Below are positions 39,505-48,067 of a stretch of DNA of 64,000 bases, in pieces. Where the stretch lies: NCBI RefSeq assembly GCF_000341225.1, contig NZ_ANAC01000010.1:62001-126000 (forward strand), read 5' to 3'. The position numbers and the translations under genes are program-made. Numbering within the stretch: position 1 is the first letter of the stretch; the number at the start of each line of letters is the position of its first letter. Source of the DNA: Nocardiopsis alba DSM 43377. GTDB taxonomy: Bacteria > Actinomycetota > Actinomycetes > Streptosporangiales > Streptosporangiaceae. The notes under the pieces were generated by a model. That model did no database searches and was not told the origin of the DNA. It saw only the letters and a program-made list of their open reading frames with translations.

Positions 39505-40310
39505 CCGACGCCGAGAGCCGGACCGCCCGTCTGGAGGCACGTGACGTCCGTTTGGGGTACGGCGGTGACCCCGTCGTACCCGGGCTGTCCGTACGGATCC
39601 CGGACGGGCTGGTCACGACCGTGGTGGGCGCCAACGCCTGCGGCAAGTCCACGCTGCTACGCGGCCTGTCCCGGCTGTTGGAGCCCTCGGGCGGCTCGGT
39701 GCTCCTGGACGGAAAGGACCTGGCCAAGACCCCCTCGCGCGAGGTCGCCCGGGTGTTGGGGATGCTGCCCCAGTCCCCCACCGCCCCCGAGGGCATCACC
39801 GTCCGGGACCTGGTCTCCCGGGGCCGCCACCCGCACCAGAGCTGGTGGCGCCAGTGGGGCGAGGACGACCACGAGGCCGTGGAGGACGCGCTCCGGGCGA
39901 CCGGAACGGACGGGTTCGCCGACCGTGACGTGGACGAACTGTCCGGCGGCCAGCGGCAGCGGGTGTGGATCGCCATGGCGGTGGCCCAGCGCACCGACCT
40001 GCTGCTGTTGGACGAGCCCACCACCTACCTGGACATGGCGCATCAGCTGGACGTGCTGGAGCTGGTCTCCAACCTCAACCGCGAACGCGGCAGCACCGTG
40101 GTCATGGTGCTGCACGACCTCAACCTGGCCTGCCGGTACGCCCACCACATCGTGGCCATGCGGGCGGGACGGATCGTCGCCCAAGGGCCGCCGGCCGAGG
40201 TGGTGACGGAGGAACTGCTGCGCGAGGTGTTCTCCGTGGAGGCGACGGTGCTCACCGACCCGGTGTCGGGCACCCCGGTGATCGTCCCCCAGCGCACCGT
40301 GCGTCCCTGA
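39501..40310 (+). CDS. Iron-siderophore ABC transporter ATPase (FepC/FhuC-like)
   Basis: ATPase that powers the importer, 269 residues. Walker A VVGANACGKSTLLRGLSRLL at about 41-60 (Ala-Cys in place of the usual Gly-Ser/Ala), Q-loop MLPQSPTAPEGITVRDLVSR with the GRHPHQ stretch, ABC signature ELSGGQRQRVWIAMAVAQ, Walker B DLLLLDEPTTYLDMAHQLD and the switch histidine VLHDLNLACRYAHH. Starts at the ATG 39501 within the permease stop. Last gene of the operon; a hairpin-like sequence and then IS remnants follow. Confidence 0.95.
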   Translation: MTDAESRTARLEARDVRLGYGGDPVVPGLSVRIPDGLVTTVVGANACGKSTLLRGLSRLLEPSGGSVLLDGKDLAKTPSREVARVLGMLPQSPTAPEGITVRDLVSRGRHPHQSWWRQWGEDDHEAVEDALRATGTDGFADRDVDELSGGQRQRVWIAMAVAQRTDLLLLDEPTTYLDMAHQLDVLELVSNLNRERGSTVVMVLHDLNLACRYAHHIVAMRAGRIVAQGPPAEVVTEELLREVFSVEATVLTDPVSGTPVIVPQRTVRP

Positions 40311-40320
40311 CGCAGGCGAA

Positions 40321-40352
40321 GGAAGGGCGTTCACCTGGGCGCCCCCTTTAGA
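40321..40352 (+). terminator. Possible terminator of the iron-uptake operon, maybe damaged by an insertion
   Basis: GAAGGGCG and CGCCCCCTT can pair with a bulge around TTCACCTGGG, 11 bp after the ATPase stop, followed by TTTAG. The first 14 bases (GAAGGGCGTTCACC) are identical to the left arm of the perfect terminator at 53230, so the original hairpin may have been longer and been cut by the IS remnant that begins nearby. Confidence 0.4.
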
Positions 40353-40426
40353 GCTCGTTGTCCTTGTCCCCGTGCGACTTGGAAGGCCTGCACCGCCGTG
40401 GCCCACGGCGGTGCAGGACCGGAGGG

Positions 40427-40890
40427 CCCCCGAACCAAAGGCTGCGGGTCGTGGACGTTGACCCCCGAGACCGCCACGGACAAGGACATACAGGCCCGGT
40501 CGGTGATCAAGTGGACCTTCGACCCATTCTCACCCCGGTCTACAGGATTCGGACCTGTCAACTCCCCCCTTGGAGGGCCCGCATATTGACCGGGTCGATC
40601 ACCCACCGAGACCAGTCCACACCGACCACGGGCACCGACTTCGTCCAGGACCAGCCGGTGCGGCTCGGCCTGGGCCCGGGCCTGGAACCACTCGATGAAG
40701 CACCGGTGCGCGGTGGCCCCGGACAGACCGAACACCGGCGGAAGCTGCGCCCAGGCGCGGCCGGACGTGGACACGAAGACGATCGCGGCCACCTACCTCA
40801 CGATCGCCGTGTCTGCGTCGACCGCCGCCCTGAGGACGCGTGAGCGCCCCGGCGCCACCCGCTGGAACAGCTCCCACGAATGAGATGAAC
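40427..40890 (-). pseudogene. IS5-family transposase remnant, frameshifted and truncated
   Basis: Degraded DDE transposase on the minus strand. The N-terminal part (TRPQGGGRRRHGDREV) is read in one frame at 40599-40901, then the protein continues in another frame from 40792 with AAIVFVSTSGRAWAQLPPVF, EWFQARAQAEPHRLVLDEVG, LTGPNPVDRGENGSKVHLIT and SVAVSGVNVHDPQPLVRG. These are the usual IS5-group motifs, with one frameshift near 40780-40800 and in-frame damage around GARGRCGL. About the last 130 residues, including the final catalytic Glu, are missing. Not functional. Confidence 0.85.
40783..40878 (-). repeat. Left copy of a perfect 96-bp inverted repeat
   Basis: Base-by-base reading shows that the reverse strand here (from CGTGGGAGCTGTTCCAGC at 40878 down to GGTGGCCGCGA at 40783) equals 42612-42707 on the plus strand at all 96 positions. 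It corresponds to the 5' part of the IS5-type transposase reading frame, including a shared in-frame stop. Confidence 0.92.
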
Positions 40891-40930
40891 CCTTGGTTCA
40901 CCGGTTACTGCGTACAGGGGAAGGAATCCG

Positions 40931-41344
40931 ATGAACGCAAGCCACGGCGCTTTACATCATGTCGAGCTGTGGGTACGCGAACTCGACACCGCCGAGCACA
41001 GCCTCGGATGGCTGCTGCCGGCTCTGGGCTACGAGGAATACGAGCGCTGGGGGCGGGGTGTCAGCTACAGGCTCGGGGCCACTTACATCGTGCTTGAGGC
41101 GAGTCCCGCGGTACGAGGCGAGCATGACCGCAAGCGCGCCGGGTTGAACCATCTCGCCTTTCACGTGAACACCGCCGACGAGGTGGAGTCGCTGGTACGC
41201 AAGGCGGCCGGCCAGGGGTGGACGCTGATGTTCGCCGATCGGCACCCCCATGCGGCCGGGCCTGATCGGCATGTGGCGTATCTGGAGGATCCGGACGGGT
41301 TCGAAGTCGAGCTCGTGGCTAGGGATAAGACTGCCGAGCCCTGA
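40931..41344 (+). CDS. VOC superfamily protein
   Basis: A 137-residue VOC protein, MNASHGALHHVELWVRELDT first, with GLNHLAFHVNTADEVESLVR and HVAYLEDPDGFEVELVARD as the second module and C-terminal motif. His9-10, His75 and the late Glu fit a metal site. An AGGGGAAGGAATCCG site precedes the ATG. It lies between the two arms of the 96-bp inverted repeat with a broken response regulator and a TrmO-like gene, in a segment that may have been moved by the IS elements. Function unknown; the N-terminus resembles small drug-binding or lyase-type VOCs. Confidence 0.87.
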   Translation: MNASHGALHHVELWVRELDTAEHSLGWLLPALGYEEYERWGRGVSYRLGATYIVLEASPAVRGEHDRKRAGLNHLAFHVNTADEVESLVRKAAGQGWTLMFADRHPHAAGPDRHVAYLEDPDGFEVELVARDKTAEP

Positions 41345-41403
41345 GTTACGCCCGTCATATCCAATTCTTCTCGCGCGCGTAGCGGGCGACCTTCCCGACG
41401 CGT

Positions 41404-41760
41404 CTACGTGGCGGTCTTCTGGACGGCGCTGAAGAGGTGGTCCCGCACCGCCCCGGTCGGCAGGTGAAGGGTCTCGCTCGTCTGGACGATGGTGAGCCCC
41501 TTCAGGGTGCATTCGAGGACGTCGTGTTCGCGTTCGGTCAGTGGGCTGTATGAGGTCATCACCTGGACGAAGAGCTCGTTGTCGATGTGGCGCCCGCCTT
41601 CGGGCATGTCGAGGTCGAGGAGCACCGCATCGGGGCGATGGCGCTGGACCTGCCGGAGCACTTCTTCCCCGGTCGCGGCCTCTGCAACGACCGGGACGTC
41701 CCCTTCGGTCTTCGAGGGGGACTCGGCACCACGATCTTCAACACCTTGTTCGTCGCCGCA
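41404..41760 (-). pseudogene. NarL/LuxR-type response regulator remnant
   Basis: On the minus strand the frame reads DVPVVAEAATGEEVLRQVQR then HRPDAVLLDLDMPEGG, the phospho-acceptor half of a receiver domain, and soon after SPLTEREHDVLECTLKGLT and LHLPTGAVRDHLFSAVQKT, a LuxR helix-turn-helix. The N-terminal 40 residues of the receiver and most of its second half are missing; no good start codon and ribosome site precede it. It is an internally deleted, dead response regulator with no partner kinase nearby. Confidence 0.75.
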
Positions 41761-41823
41761 CTCACGTCAGGGCTCCTGGCGCTCATATTCTGACAAGGTC
41801 GAAAGAGAAGGGCAGGACAAGAC

Positions 41824-42303
41824 ATGTCGATTCACTTGACCCCCATCGGCTTCGTGCACAGCACACGGACGGATGCCACCGACGACGCCTGGGACGCGGA
41901 AGCGACGACCATCCACCTCGACGGCGACACCTTCTCCCCCGAGGCGCTCCAGGGCCTCGACGCATTCAGCCACGCGGTGATCGTCTACTGGTTCGACCGC
42001 GTCCCGACTGAGAAGATCACGACCGGAGCCCGGCACCCTCGGGGGAACGAGTCATGGCCGAAGGTCGGTATCTTCGCCCAGCGGGGCAAGAACCGCCCCA
42101 ACCGCATCGGCGTTACCACCGTGCGAATCGTCGACGTCCAGAACCTGAGCGTCACGGTCGAAGGTCTCGACGCGATCGATCGGACCCCGGTTCTGGACAT
42201 CAAGCCCTACATGCTCGAGTTCGCACCACGCGGCACTGTCTCCCAACCGCAATGGTCGAAGGAACTCATGTCCGACTACTGGCGAACAATCCAATCCCGG
42301 TAG
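41824..42303 (+). CDS. TrmO/TsaA-like tRNA methyltransferase-fold protein
   Basis: A 159-residue protein of the YaeB/TrmO fold. In E. coli TrmO methylates N6 of t6A37 in tRNA-Thr using SAM. Family marks are PIGFVHSTRTDATDDAW, LDAFSHAVIVYWFDRVP, GIFAQRGKNRPNRIGVTTVR and the C-terminal VLDIKPYMLEFAP. The usual full TrmO is longer (about 230) with a C-terminal lobe that is absent here, as in short TsaA-like relatives. A start ATG lies in GACAAGACATG with weak site AAGGGCAGG. Chemistry beyond the fold is inferred. Confidence 0.85.
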   Translation: MSIHLTPIGFVHSTRTDATDDAWDAEATTIHLDGDTFSPEALQGLDAFSHAVIVYWFDRVPTEKITTGARHPRGNESWPKVGIFAQRGKNRPNRIGVTTVRIVDVQNLSVTVEGLDAIDRTPVLDIKPYMLEFAPRGTVSQPQWSKELMSDYWRTIQSR

Positions 42304-42581
42304 TCACCGAAAAAGGCGTGAGCCCCCTACCATTGCATCTCCCCCTTGCCAGGCGAGGACTCGGTGATGCTCACACGAACAGGAGCACCTTGAAGAGCCA
42401 AGCGGCGATGCAGGGTCCAAGGCCCGATTCCGCGTTCAGGATGTGAACCTGTTCGATGGCGCGTCACCGGGTCGGGAGACGAGAGTCGTCATTGGAACTG
42501 TTCCGCGTGCTGTAGCGAAATTTCTCGTTCCACCTGCTCAGAGTTCATCTCATTTGGATGCTCGATGGCCTGGCCGTGTGT
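42304..42581. other. Non-coding stretch after the TrmO-like gene
   Basis: No gene is recognised. Base composition is less GC-rich than usual here, and a frame at 42443 only leads into the IS fragment that follows. GTTCATCTCATT at about 42544 also occurs on the minus strand directly beside the left 96-bp repeat, hinting that the homology of the two IS remnants is wider than the perfect part, with a gap of about 57 bp. Confidence 0.5.
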
Positions 42582-42707
42582 CGATGGTCGAAGGCCTTGT
42601 TCCGGATGAGCCGTGGGAGCTGTTCCAGCGGGTGGCGCCGGGGCGCTCACGCGTCCTCAGGGCGGCGGTCGACGCAGACACGGCGATCGTGAGGTAGGTG
42701 GCCGCGA
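42582..42707 (+). pseudogene. 5' fragment of an IS5-family transposase
   Basis: The plus strand reads MVEGLVPDEPWELFQRVAPG then RSRVLRAAVDADTAIVR and stops. LVPDELWELFQRVAP is the classic IS5-group N-terminus. It breaks off at GGTGGCCGCGA, exactly where the 96-bp repeat ends, and nothing of the transposase follows. It is a short dead fragment, partly identical to the remnant at 40427-40890. Confidence 0.8.
42612..42707 (+). repeat. Right copy of the perfect 96-bp inverted repeat
   Basis: Identical over 96 bp to the reverse strand of 40783-40878. The two copies face each other across 1.73 kb that holds the VOC gene, the dead response regulator and the TrmO-like gene. Confidence 0.92.
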
Positions 42708-42754
42708 GGAACGCAATCTGCGTGACGTGGGGTGATGCCCCCGGAGACGCGGAA

Positions 42755-42780
42755 AGAGGCCCACCGGATGGTGGACCTCT
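42755..42780 (-). terminator. Terminator downstream of the first tRNA-Pro
   Basis: An 11-bp stem, AGAGGCCCACC with GGTGGACCTCT (one pair becomes G-U in the minus-strand RNA), around GGAT. On the minus strand it is followed by TTTCC. It lies 22 bp past the tRNA end. Confidence 0.75.
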
Positions 42781-42801
42781 CTACAACCTGCTACTTCTCT
42801 G

Positions 42802-42875
42802 TCGGGACGGCGGGATTTGAACCCACGACCCCTTGACCCCCAGTCAAGTGCGCTGCCAAACTGCGCTACGTCCCG
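42802..42875 (-). tRNA. tRNA-Pro (anticodon GGG)
   Basis: The minus strand folds into a full cloverleaf: acceptor stem CGGGACG/CGTCCCG, D stem GCGC/GCGC, anticodon stem CTTGA/TCAAG with loop CTGGGGG, T arm GTGGGTTCAAATCCCGC. The anticodon GGG lies at 42839-42841. The discriminator is A and CCA is not encoded. The gene is identical over its body to the second copy at 53265-53338. A shared ATGCGATAGAGTCT about 37-50 bp upstream of both is probably the -10 region. Confidence 0.97.
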
Positions 42876-42977
42876 TGCGCCGATCCGCCGTCTCCGGCGC
42901 GACCAACAGCTCAGACTCTATCGCATTTCCCGGGCCCGACGAACATCGGCGAGGCCGCGCCGGCGCCCGGGACCGGA

Positions 42978-44705
42978 TCAGGGGGTCCATCCCTCCAAGC
43001 GCTCGGACCCCCCGTCCCGGGCGACCGCCACGAGAGCTCCCGGGACGGCGATCGCCTCCGAGGCCGCGCGGCCTTCCGAGAACATCATGGTCGGGCTCTC
43101 CCAACCCACGGTCTCCCCGAAGGGCGCGACCAGGGTGTAACCGGACTCGCCCAGGTAGTCCCGCGCACCGACGAAGGCCAGGGCGTCCTCCAGTACCGCG
43201 ATGGACGACCCGCCGATGGTGATGTCGTGGAGGTAGACCCCCTCGACCACGGCCGTGCCCGTGACCTCTCCGGAGGGGTCGATCCGGTGGAAGGTGGTCT
43301 CCAACTCTCCCGTCTCACGGGCGATCACGGCCCCGTTCGCGTCGGCCGCCACCACCCCCCTGAGGTCCGCGCTGTAGGCGTGCTCCTCGGGAAGGACCAC
43401 GAGGTCCTCACCGGTCTCCGCGTCGAGCACCAGGGTCCTGCCCTCGGGGCCGCGTTCCAGCACGACCACGTGACCCTCTCCCGGTTCCGGGACCGTCTTC
43501 TGCCGGGGACCCTCCTCACCGGGCGGGACGCTCCACTCGCGGGTCCAGAGCTCGATCTCCTCCTCCCGGTCGACCGCCACGAGCCGGGCGTCCACACCGG
43601 TCCCCTCCCACCCGAAGGGGTCGTTCGCCCTGACCGCGTTCTCGAAGAGCTCCCCGTCCTCGTCCGGGCAACCGACGGTCCCGATGATGAGAGGTCCGTG
43701 GTTCAGCACGCCGGTGACCGTGCAGTCTTCGGGGAGGTCGGAGATCTCCGCGAGGATCTCCAGGTCCCATTCCCCGTAGGACCCCTCCCGAGGAGGAGGG
43801 ACGAGGTCGCCCCGCACCTCGACGACCCTCCCGTCGGCCGGGTCCAGCACATCCGTGGCACGCGGGTCCTCGCCGTCCTCGGTCTCGCCCACCAGGTGGC
43901 GTACGTGCACACGACCATCGCGTGTCCACACTTCATCGACCGGATCGTTGGGGCGCAGATAGGACCACCTCTCGGCCCCGCTCGCCCCGTCCAACGCGGT
44001 CACCCCGTCGGACAACAGAACGAGCGGCCCGTGATCCCAGACCTCGACGGCGCGGATCTCCTGCCCTCGGGGCGGACGCCACTCCCAACCGACGCCGGAG
44101 ACCGTGGCCGGGATCGCCTCGGGTTCCCCGAGGTCACCGGCGACGCGATGCGGCACCCAGGGGACGACGAACCGGGCGAGCGACACCCCGACGAGGACGA
44201 CCGCCACGGCCCCGATCCCGACCATCGGCAGGAACCTCCGGGCCGGCCTCGGCTCGAACCGCCGACCACCGGCGAGCATGAGAAGACACCCCAGGGCCAC
44301 GGCGCAGACCACCAGCCACACGTGCGCGTCGTCCGGCCGGGCGAGGACCGCTCGCCCTTCCGGAGTGGTCCCGCTGAAGAGCCCCTCGGGGAAGGCGCTC
44401 CACACCAGGTAGAGAGCGAGCAGGCAGGCCAGGGACATCCAGACGAGATACACGGGGACGGAGGGAGGGTAGAGGTGGTGGCGTCTCCATCTCATCCCGC
44501 CCCTCAGGATCAGGACCGCCAAGGGGACGGCCGTCCACCAGAGGGAGCCGCCGGAGGCTTCGAGCCACCCTCCCCGGACCACGGACATCGTCACGAGCCA
44601 TAGCAGGGCGCCGACCAGTAGCCCCGCGCCGATCCACACGGGCACGGGCCCGGGCCGGAACGGCCCTCCACCATCCTCACGGGCCTTACCCGTCACCGTT
44701 CTCAC
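42978..44705 (-). CDS. Membrane-anchored PQQ-type beta-propeller protein (paralogue 3)
   Basis: A 575-residue protein with the same plan as the pair at 29399-33102. It has N-terminal hydrophobic segments (VPVWIGAGLLVGALLWLVTM; WWTAVPLAVLILRGG; VYLVWMSLACLLALYLVW; FLPMVGIGAVAVVLVGVSLA) and a propeller starting GPLVLLSDGVTALDGASGAE and RWSYLRPND, then blade motifs such as VLDPADGRVVEVR and LVLDAETGEDLVVLPEE. Sequence identity to the other two is modest outside the LSDG-ALDGA region. It is 102 bp upstream of a tRNA-Pro. Function unknown; no PQQ-binding or catalytic residues recognised. Confidence 0.75.
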   Translation of the reverse strand: MRTVTGKAREDGGGPFRPGPVPVWIGAGLLVGALLWLVTMSVVRGGWLEASGGSLWWTAVPLAVLILRGGMRWRRHHLYPPSVPVYLVWMSLACLLALYLVWSAFPEGLFSGTTPEGRAVLARPDDAHVWLVVCAVALGCLLMLAGGRRFEPRPARRFLPMVGIGAVAVVLVGVSLARFVVPWVPHRVAGDLGEPEAIPATVSGVGWEWRPPRGQEIRAVEVWDHGPLVLLSDGVTALDGASGAERWSYLRPNDPVDEVWTRDGRVHVRHLVGETEDGEDPRATDVLDPADGRVVEVRGDLVPPPREGSYGEWDLEILAEISDLPEDCTVTGVLNHGPLIIGTVGCPDEDGELFENAVRANDPFGWEGTGVDARLVAVDREEEIELWTREWSVPPGEEGPRQKTVPEPGEGHVVVLERGPEGRTLVLDAETGEDLVVLPEEHAYSADLRGVVAADANGAVIARETGELETTFHRIDPSGEVTGTAVVEGVYLHDITIGGSSIAVLEDALAFVGARDYLGESGYTLVAPFGETVGWESPTMMFSEGRAASEAIAVPGALVAVARDGGSERLEGWTP

Positions 44706-44794
44706 CTTTTCTCATCTCGTTCGTGTTCGGCACAGACCCCGAAAGGGCGCCCCGGGAAGGGATCCCGGGGCGCCCCGAACATTCGAGGACGAAA

Positions 44795-45655
44795 CTAGCC
44801 GAACAGGTCCGGGCGGTGACGGCGGGCCTCCAACACGAGGGGGTTGTCCCATCCGTCCGGTCCGGCGGACTGGAAGGAGATCGCGACCAGCTCGGCCCCG
44901 GTGCGGGGGTGCCGGGGCTGGGCGGCGAACACCTGACGCATCCGGGCGGCCTGATCCGGCACGACGCGCTCTCCCCACCCGATGAGGCCGCGTGACCCCA
45001 GGTCCTTGACCTGGACGTTCTTTCCGCCGACCTCGACCCCCCTGCCGGCCGAGATCCGGTCGAGCGTCCGATCGATCTGGACGATGTCCGGCCAGCGCAG
45101 CCGGACCTGGAACCCGATGTGGTCGCGCAGCTCCACCCCGACCGGGGAGGTCAGGACGGTGGTGCCGCGGATCATCCTCCTGGTCTTGATCACGGGTGTG
45201 ACCGCGAGGCAGAGGGTGGCGATGGCCCCGACGACGATCCCGCCGGTCATCCCCGTCCCGGAGGCGATCGTCTCGAAGAGGATCGAGCCGAGGAGCAGGA
45301 AGACGACGAAGAACACCCCCAGGAGCGGGCTGAACGCCAACAGGTAACGCAGATAGGTACCGGCTCCCCCTGAGGGGTGGAAGGCCTGTGTGCCCGGCTC
45401 TCCCGGCAGAGGCCATTCGGGGGAGACACGATCCCACCCCTGCGGCAGCCCTTCCACCGCCACGTGCTGCGGCGCCCGCCCGTGGTACGACGGCTGCCCG
45501 TGGCCGGGCGGCCACGCGTATCCGTGCGGCGGCCCCGGCGAGGGCGGACCCCATTGCTGCTGCGACTGCTGAGGATGTGGCGGGTACTGCGGATGCTGTG
45601 GGGGTCGCGGGCCGGGGTGACCGCCCCACCCTCCCTGTGGCGGGTACCCGTTCAC
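44795..45655 (-). CDS. Membrane protein with Pro/Gln/His-rich N-terminus, unknown function
   Basis: Start at the GTG 45653-45655 (read MNGYPPQGGWGGHPGPRPPQ); about 90 residues of Pro, Gln, His, Gly and Tyr follow, a low-complexity cytoplasmic tail common in actinobacterial membrane proteins. Two hydrophobic helices come next (LRYLLAFSPLLGVFFVVFLL and GMTGGIVVGAIATLCLAVT), then a soluble PH-like C-terminal half: RGTTVLTSPVGVELRDHIGF and RLRWPDIVQIDRTLDRIS. 286 residues. A 15-codon frame upstream ends inside the start codon (GTGA), suggesting coupling. Fold of the last part is a guess. Confidence 0.65.
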   Translation of the reverse strand: MNGYPPQGGWGGHPGPRPPQHPQYPPHPQQSQQQWGPPSPGPPHGYAWPPGHGQPSYHGRAPQHVAVEGLPQGWDRVSPEWPLPGEPGTQAFHPSGGAGTYLRYLLAFSPLLGVFFVVFLLLGSILFETIASGTGMTGGIVVGAIATLCLAVTPVIKTRRMIRGTTVLTSPVGVELRDHIGFQVRLRWPDIVQIDRTLDRISAGRGVEVGGKNVQVKDLGSRGLIGWGERVVPDQAARMRQVFAAQPRHPRTGAELVAISFQSAGPDGWDNPLVLEARRHRPDLFG

Positions 45656-46202
45656 TCTCTCGCCCCCGGGTTCGGTCCGGTATCCGTCTTCGTTCTCATC
45701 TGTCCCCCGTCTCCTTCGCGTCCGTCCATCGATTCCGGGTTCGAACGCCGGAACAGTGTGCCAGGGAACGCCCGACCACGTCACGGTCCGGCCCCGTTCA
45801 CCGGCTCTCCCACCCGACACGTGACCCCCTCGGGCCGTGAACGCTTCCGGAGCGCCCCTACCGGTCGGGGTGCCGAGAACGGCATGAGGATGGCCGCATC
45901 CGGCCAAACGTGAGATCTTTTCATCTTTATGAAGGCTCGGGAAGGGCCCGGAGAACGAGCCGAGGCCCCGCGTCGACCCGCAGGTGGACGGCCCGACGGC
46001 ACGACGGGACGACCTCGCCGCGGCCCCCCGTTCCCGGAAAGAGCCGAACCCGGCATCGTACCCACCCGGGCCCGCCCCCTCCCTCCGCGCCCCCGGACCG
46101 ATGCCCCTCTCCCCCGTTGCCCCGGCGATCCCGGTGACCTTCAATAGGGTCCACCCCGCACCCCGCAAGGCCCGCATCGGGCCGAAAGGACACACCACAC
46201 GC
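45656..46202. promoter_or_regulatory. 547-bp divergent intergenic region
   Basis: No gene is recognised between the membrane protein (minus) and the phosphoesterase gene (plus). It holds a possible 15-codon leader frame on the minus strand (45652-45699, GGAGACGGGGGACAG before its ATG). It also has an AT-rich patch at 45912-45934 whose centre TTCATCTTTATGAA is an inverted TTCAT/ATGAA pair, the best candidate for promoter or operator. The remainder is GC-rich and featureless. Confidence 0.4.
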
Positions 46203-47966
46203 ATGGCCTCCTTCAACCGGCGTGGATTTCTCCTGAGCTCGGCGGTGGGCCTGGCGGCCCTGGGGCTGAGCGCCCCTCCCGTCTCGGCCGCCACTCACGA
46301 CCGACTCCTCCGCCGCACCCTGGACCGGGTCGTCGCCCCCGAGGGCACCACCCTCGCCGAGGTCGCCACCCCCGTCGGCGACGGCTACCGACTGCTGACC
46401 TCCGGCCCCGGATGGCCCATCGAGGTCCGCGAGGACCTGGTGACGGCCCGTTCCGACCGCGACGACCGCCGCACCCCCTTGGCGGCCTTCGTCCAGTTCA
46501 CCGACCTGCACATCATGGACGCCCAGAGCCCGGTGCGCTTCGAGTACACCCACCCGATCCTGGGATCCAGTGCCCACCGCCCCCAGGAGACGCTCGCCCC
46601 GCTCGGCGCCTCGGCCCTGGTCGCCAGGGTCAACTCCCTGCGTGCCGGTCCCGTCACCGGACGTCCCTTCGACTTCATGATGACCACGGGCGACAACACC
46701 GACAATCACGAGCAGATCGAGCTCGAATGGCTCATGGCGATCCTCAACGGAGGGTCGATCACCCCCAACACCGGAGATCCGTCCGGCTACGAGGGCGTGC
46801 AGAACTGCGGCTCCGACCTGTACTGGCATCCCGACAGCGAGCGCGGCGACCGGTACAAGTCCCGAGGCTTCTTCCCCCACCTGCCCGGTTTCCTGGACGC
46901 GGCCACCTCCGAGTTCCACAGCCCGGGGCTGGACGTCCCCTGGTACTGCACCATCGGCAACCACGACAACACCCCGTCCGGCACCCTGCCCGTCGGAAGC
47001 CTCACGGACTGCTTCATCGGCGACCGCAAGATCATGTTCGCCGACGACCGGGTGACCGAGCAGGCCGCGGCCGCCATGACCGAACCCGACCAGGTCGGCG
47101 AGCTTCCCGACGAGGTCGAGCGGTTGGAGGAGCCCGGAACGGTCAAGGCCTCGTCCATCACCTCCACCGTGACCCCCGACGAGCGGCGCATGCCCTTCGA
47201 CACCAAGGGGTTCGTCGCCGCCCACCTGAGCGAGGCCAACACCGGCCCCGGGCCGGTGGGGCACGGCTTCACCGAGGCCAACGCCGACGGGGTCGACTGC
47301 TTCTACACCTTCCCCATCGCCGAGGGCGTCACCGGGATCAGCATGGACACGACCACCCTGGCCGGCCTGGCCAACGGGTCCATCGGCAAGACCCAGTACG
47401 ACTGGCTGGAGCGGACCCTGCGCGCGTCGAGCTCGGTCTACTACGACCTGCTCGGACGGCGCCGGACCCAGCAGGTCACCGACGAGCTGTTCGTCCTGTT
47501 CAGCCATCACACCAGCGACACGATGACCAACCCGCTCCCGGACCGTCGCCGCCCGGCCGAGCTGCGCTACATCGGCGACATCCTCGTCACCATGCTCAAG
47601 CGCTACCCGAACGTGCTGGCCTGGGTGAACGGGCACACCCACTACAACAAGGTGCGTGCGCACACCTCCAGCAGCCCCGAACGCGGTTTCTGGGAGATCA
47701 ACACCGCCTCTCACATCGACCACCCGCAGATGGCCCGCTGCATCGAGATCGTGGACAACGCCGACGGGACGATGTCACTGTTCACCACCCTGTTGGAGGC
47801 CGACAGCCCCTATCAGGTGGACCACGGCGACTACTCGCAGGCCGGTCTGGCGTCGCTGTACCGAGAGCTGTCGGTCAACGACCTGTACGCCGACGCCGCC
47901 AACCTCGGTTCGGAGGCCGACCGCAACGTCGAACTCCTGGTCGCCGCGCACCATCCGGCACGGTGA
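46203..47966 (+). CDS. Secreted metallophosphoesterase (Tat substrate, actinobacterial type)
   Basis: A 587-residue calcineurin-like phosphoesterase with a twin-arginine signal, FNRRGFLLSSAVGLAALGL, and cleavage near SAA at about 34. Metal-site motifs: FTDLHIMDAQ (D-x-H), MMTTGDNTDNHEQIELEW (GDNxD), CTIGNHDNTPSG (GNHD), FSHHTSDTM and VNGHTHYNKVR (GHxH). Length fits the long actinobacterial group of secreted phosphoesterases. The ATG at 46203 lies 11 bp after AAAGGA; the frame is open far upstream but without other starts of quality. Exported substrate unknown; a role in phosphate release is plausible. Confidence 0.9.
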   Translation: MASFNRRGFLLSSAVGLAALGLSAPPVSAATHDRLLRRTLDRVVAPEGTTLAEVATPVGDGYRLLTSGPGWPIEVREDLVTARSDRDDRRTPLAAFVQFTDLHIMDAQSPVRFEYTHPILGSSAHRPQETLAPLGASALVARVNSLRAGPVTGRPFDFMMTTGDNTDNHEQIELEWLMAILNGGSITPNTGDPSGYEGVQNCGSDLYWHPDSERGDRYKSRGFFPHLPGFLDAATSEFHSPGLDVPWYCTIGNHDNTPSGTLPVGSLTDCFIGDRKIMFADDRVTEQAAAAMTEPDQVGELPDEVERLEEPGTVKASSITSTVTPDERRMPFDTKGFVAAHLSEANTGPGPVGHGFTEANADGVDCFYTFPIAEGVTGISMDTTTLAGLANGSIGKTQYDWLERTLRASSSVYYDLLGRRRTQQVTDELFVLFSHHTSDTMTNPLPDRRRPAELRYIGDILVTMLKRYPNVLAWVNGHTHYNKVRAHTSSSPERGFWEINTASHIDHPQMARCIEIVDNADGTMSLFTTLLEADSPYQVDHGDYSQAGLASLYRELSVNDLYADAANLGSEADRNVELLVAAHHPAR

Positions 47967-48067
47967 GACCTCCCCGTCCGGCCGGACCTCGGAACCCGGC
48001 CGGGCGGGGCCCCGGGCCCGTCACCGACATCGGCGACTCGAAGCCTTGAGCCCGCCCGCCGGAGCCC

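Noticed and set aside
40931..42303. Composite transposon carrying the VOC and TrmO-like genes
   Set aside because: The flanking IS copies are both dead fragments without terminal repeats or target duplications that I can see; an inverted duplication after death explains the pattern better.
45927..47723. 598-codon minus-strand frame opposite the metallophosphoesterase
   Set aside because: Shadow frame; the plus-strand product has a Tat signal and complete metal motifs.
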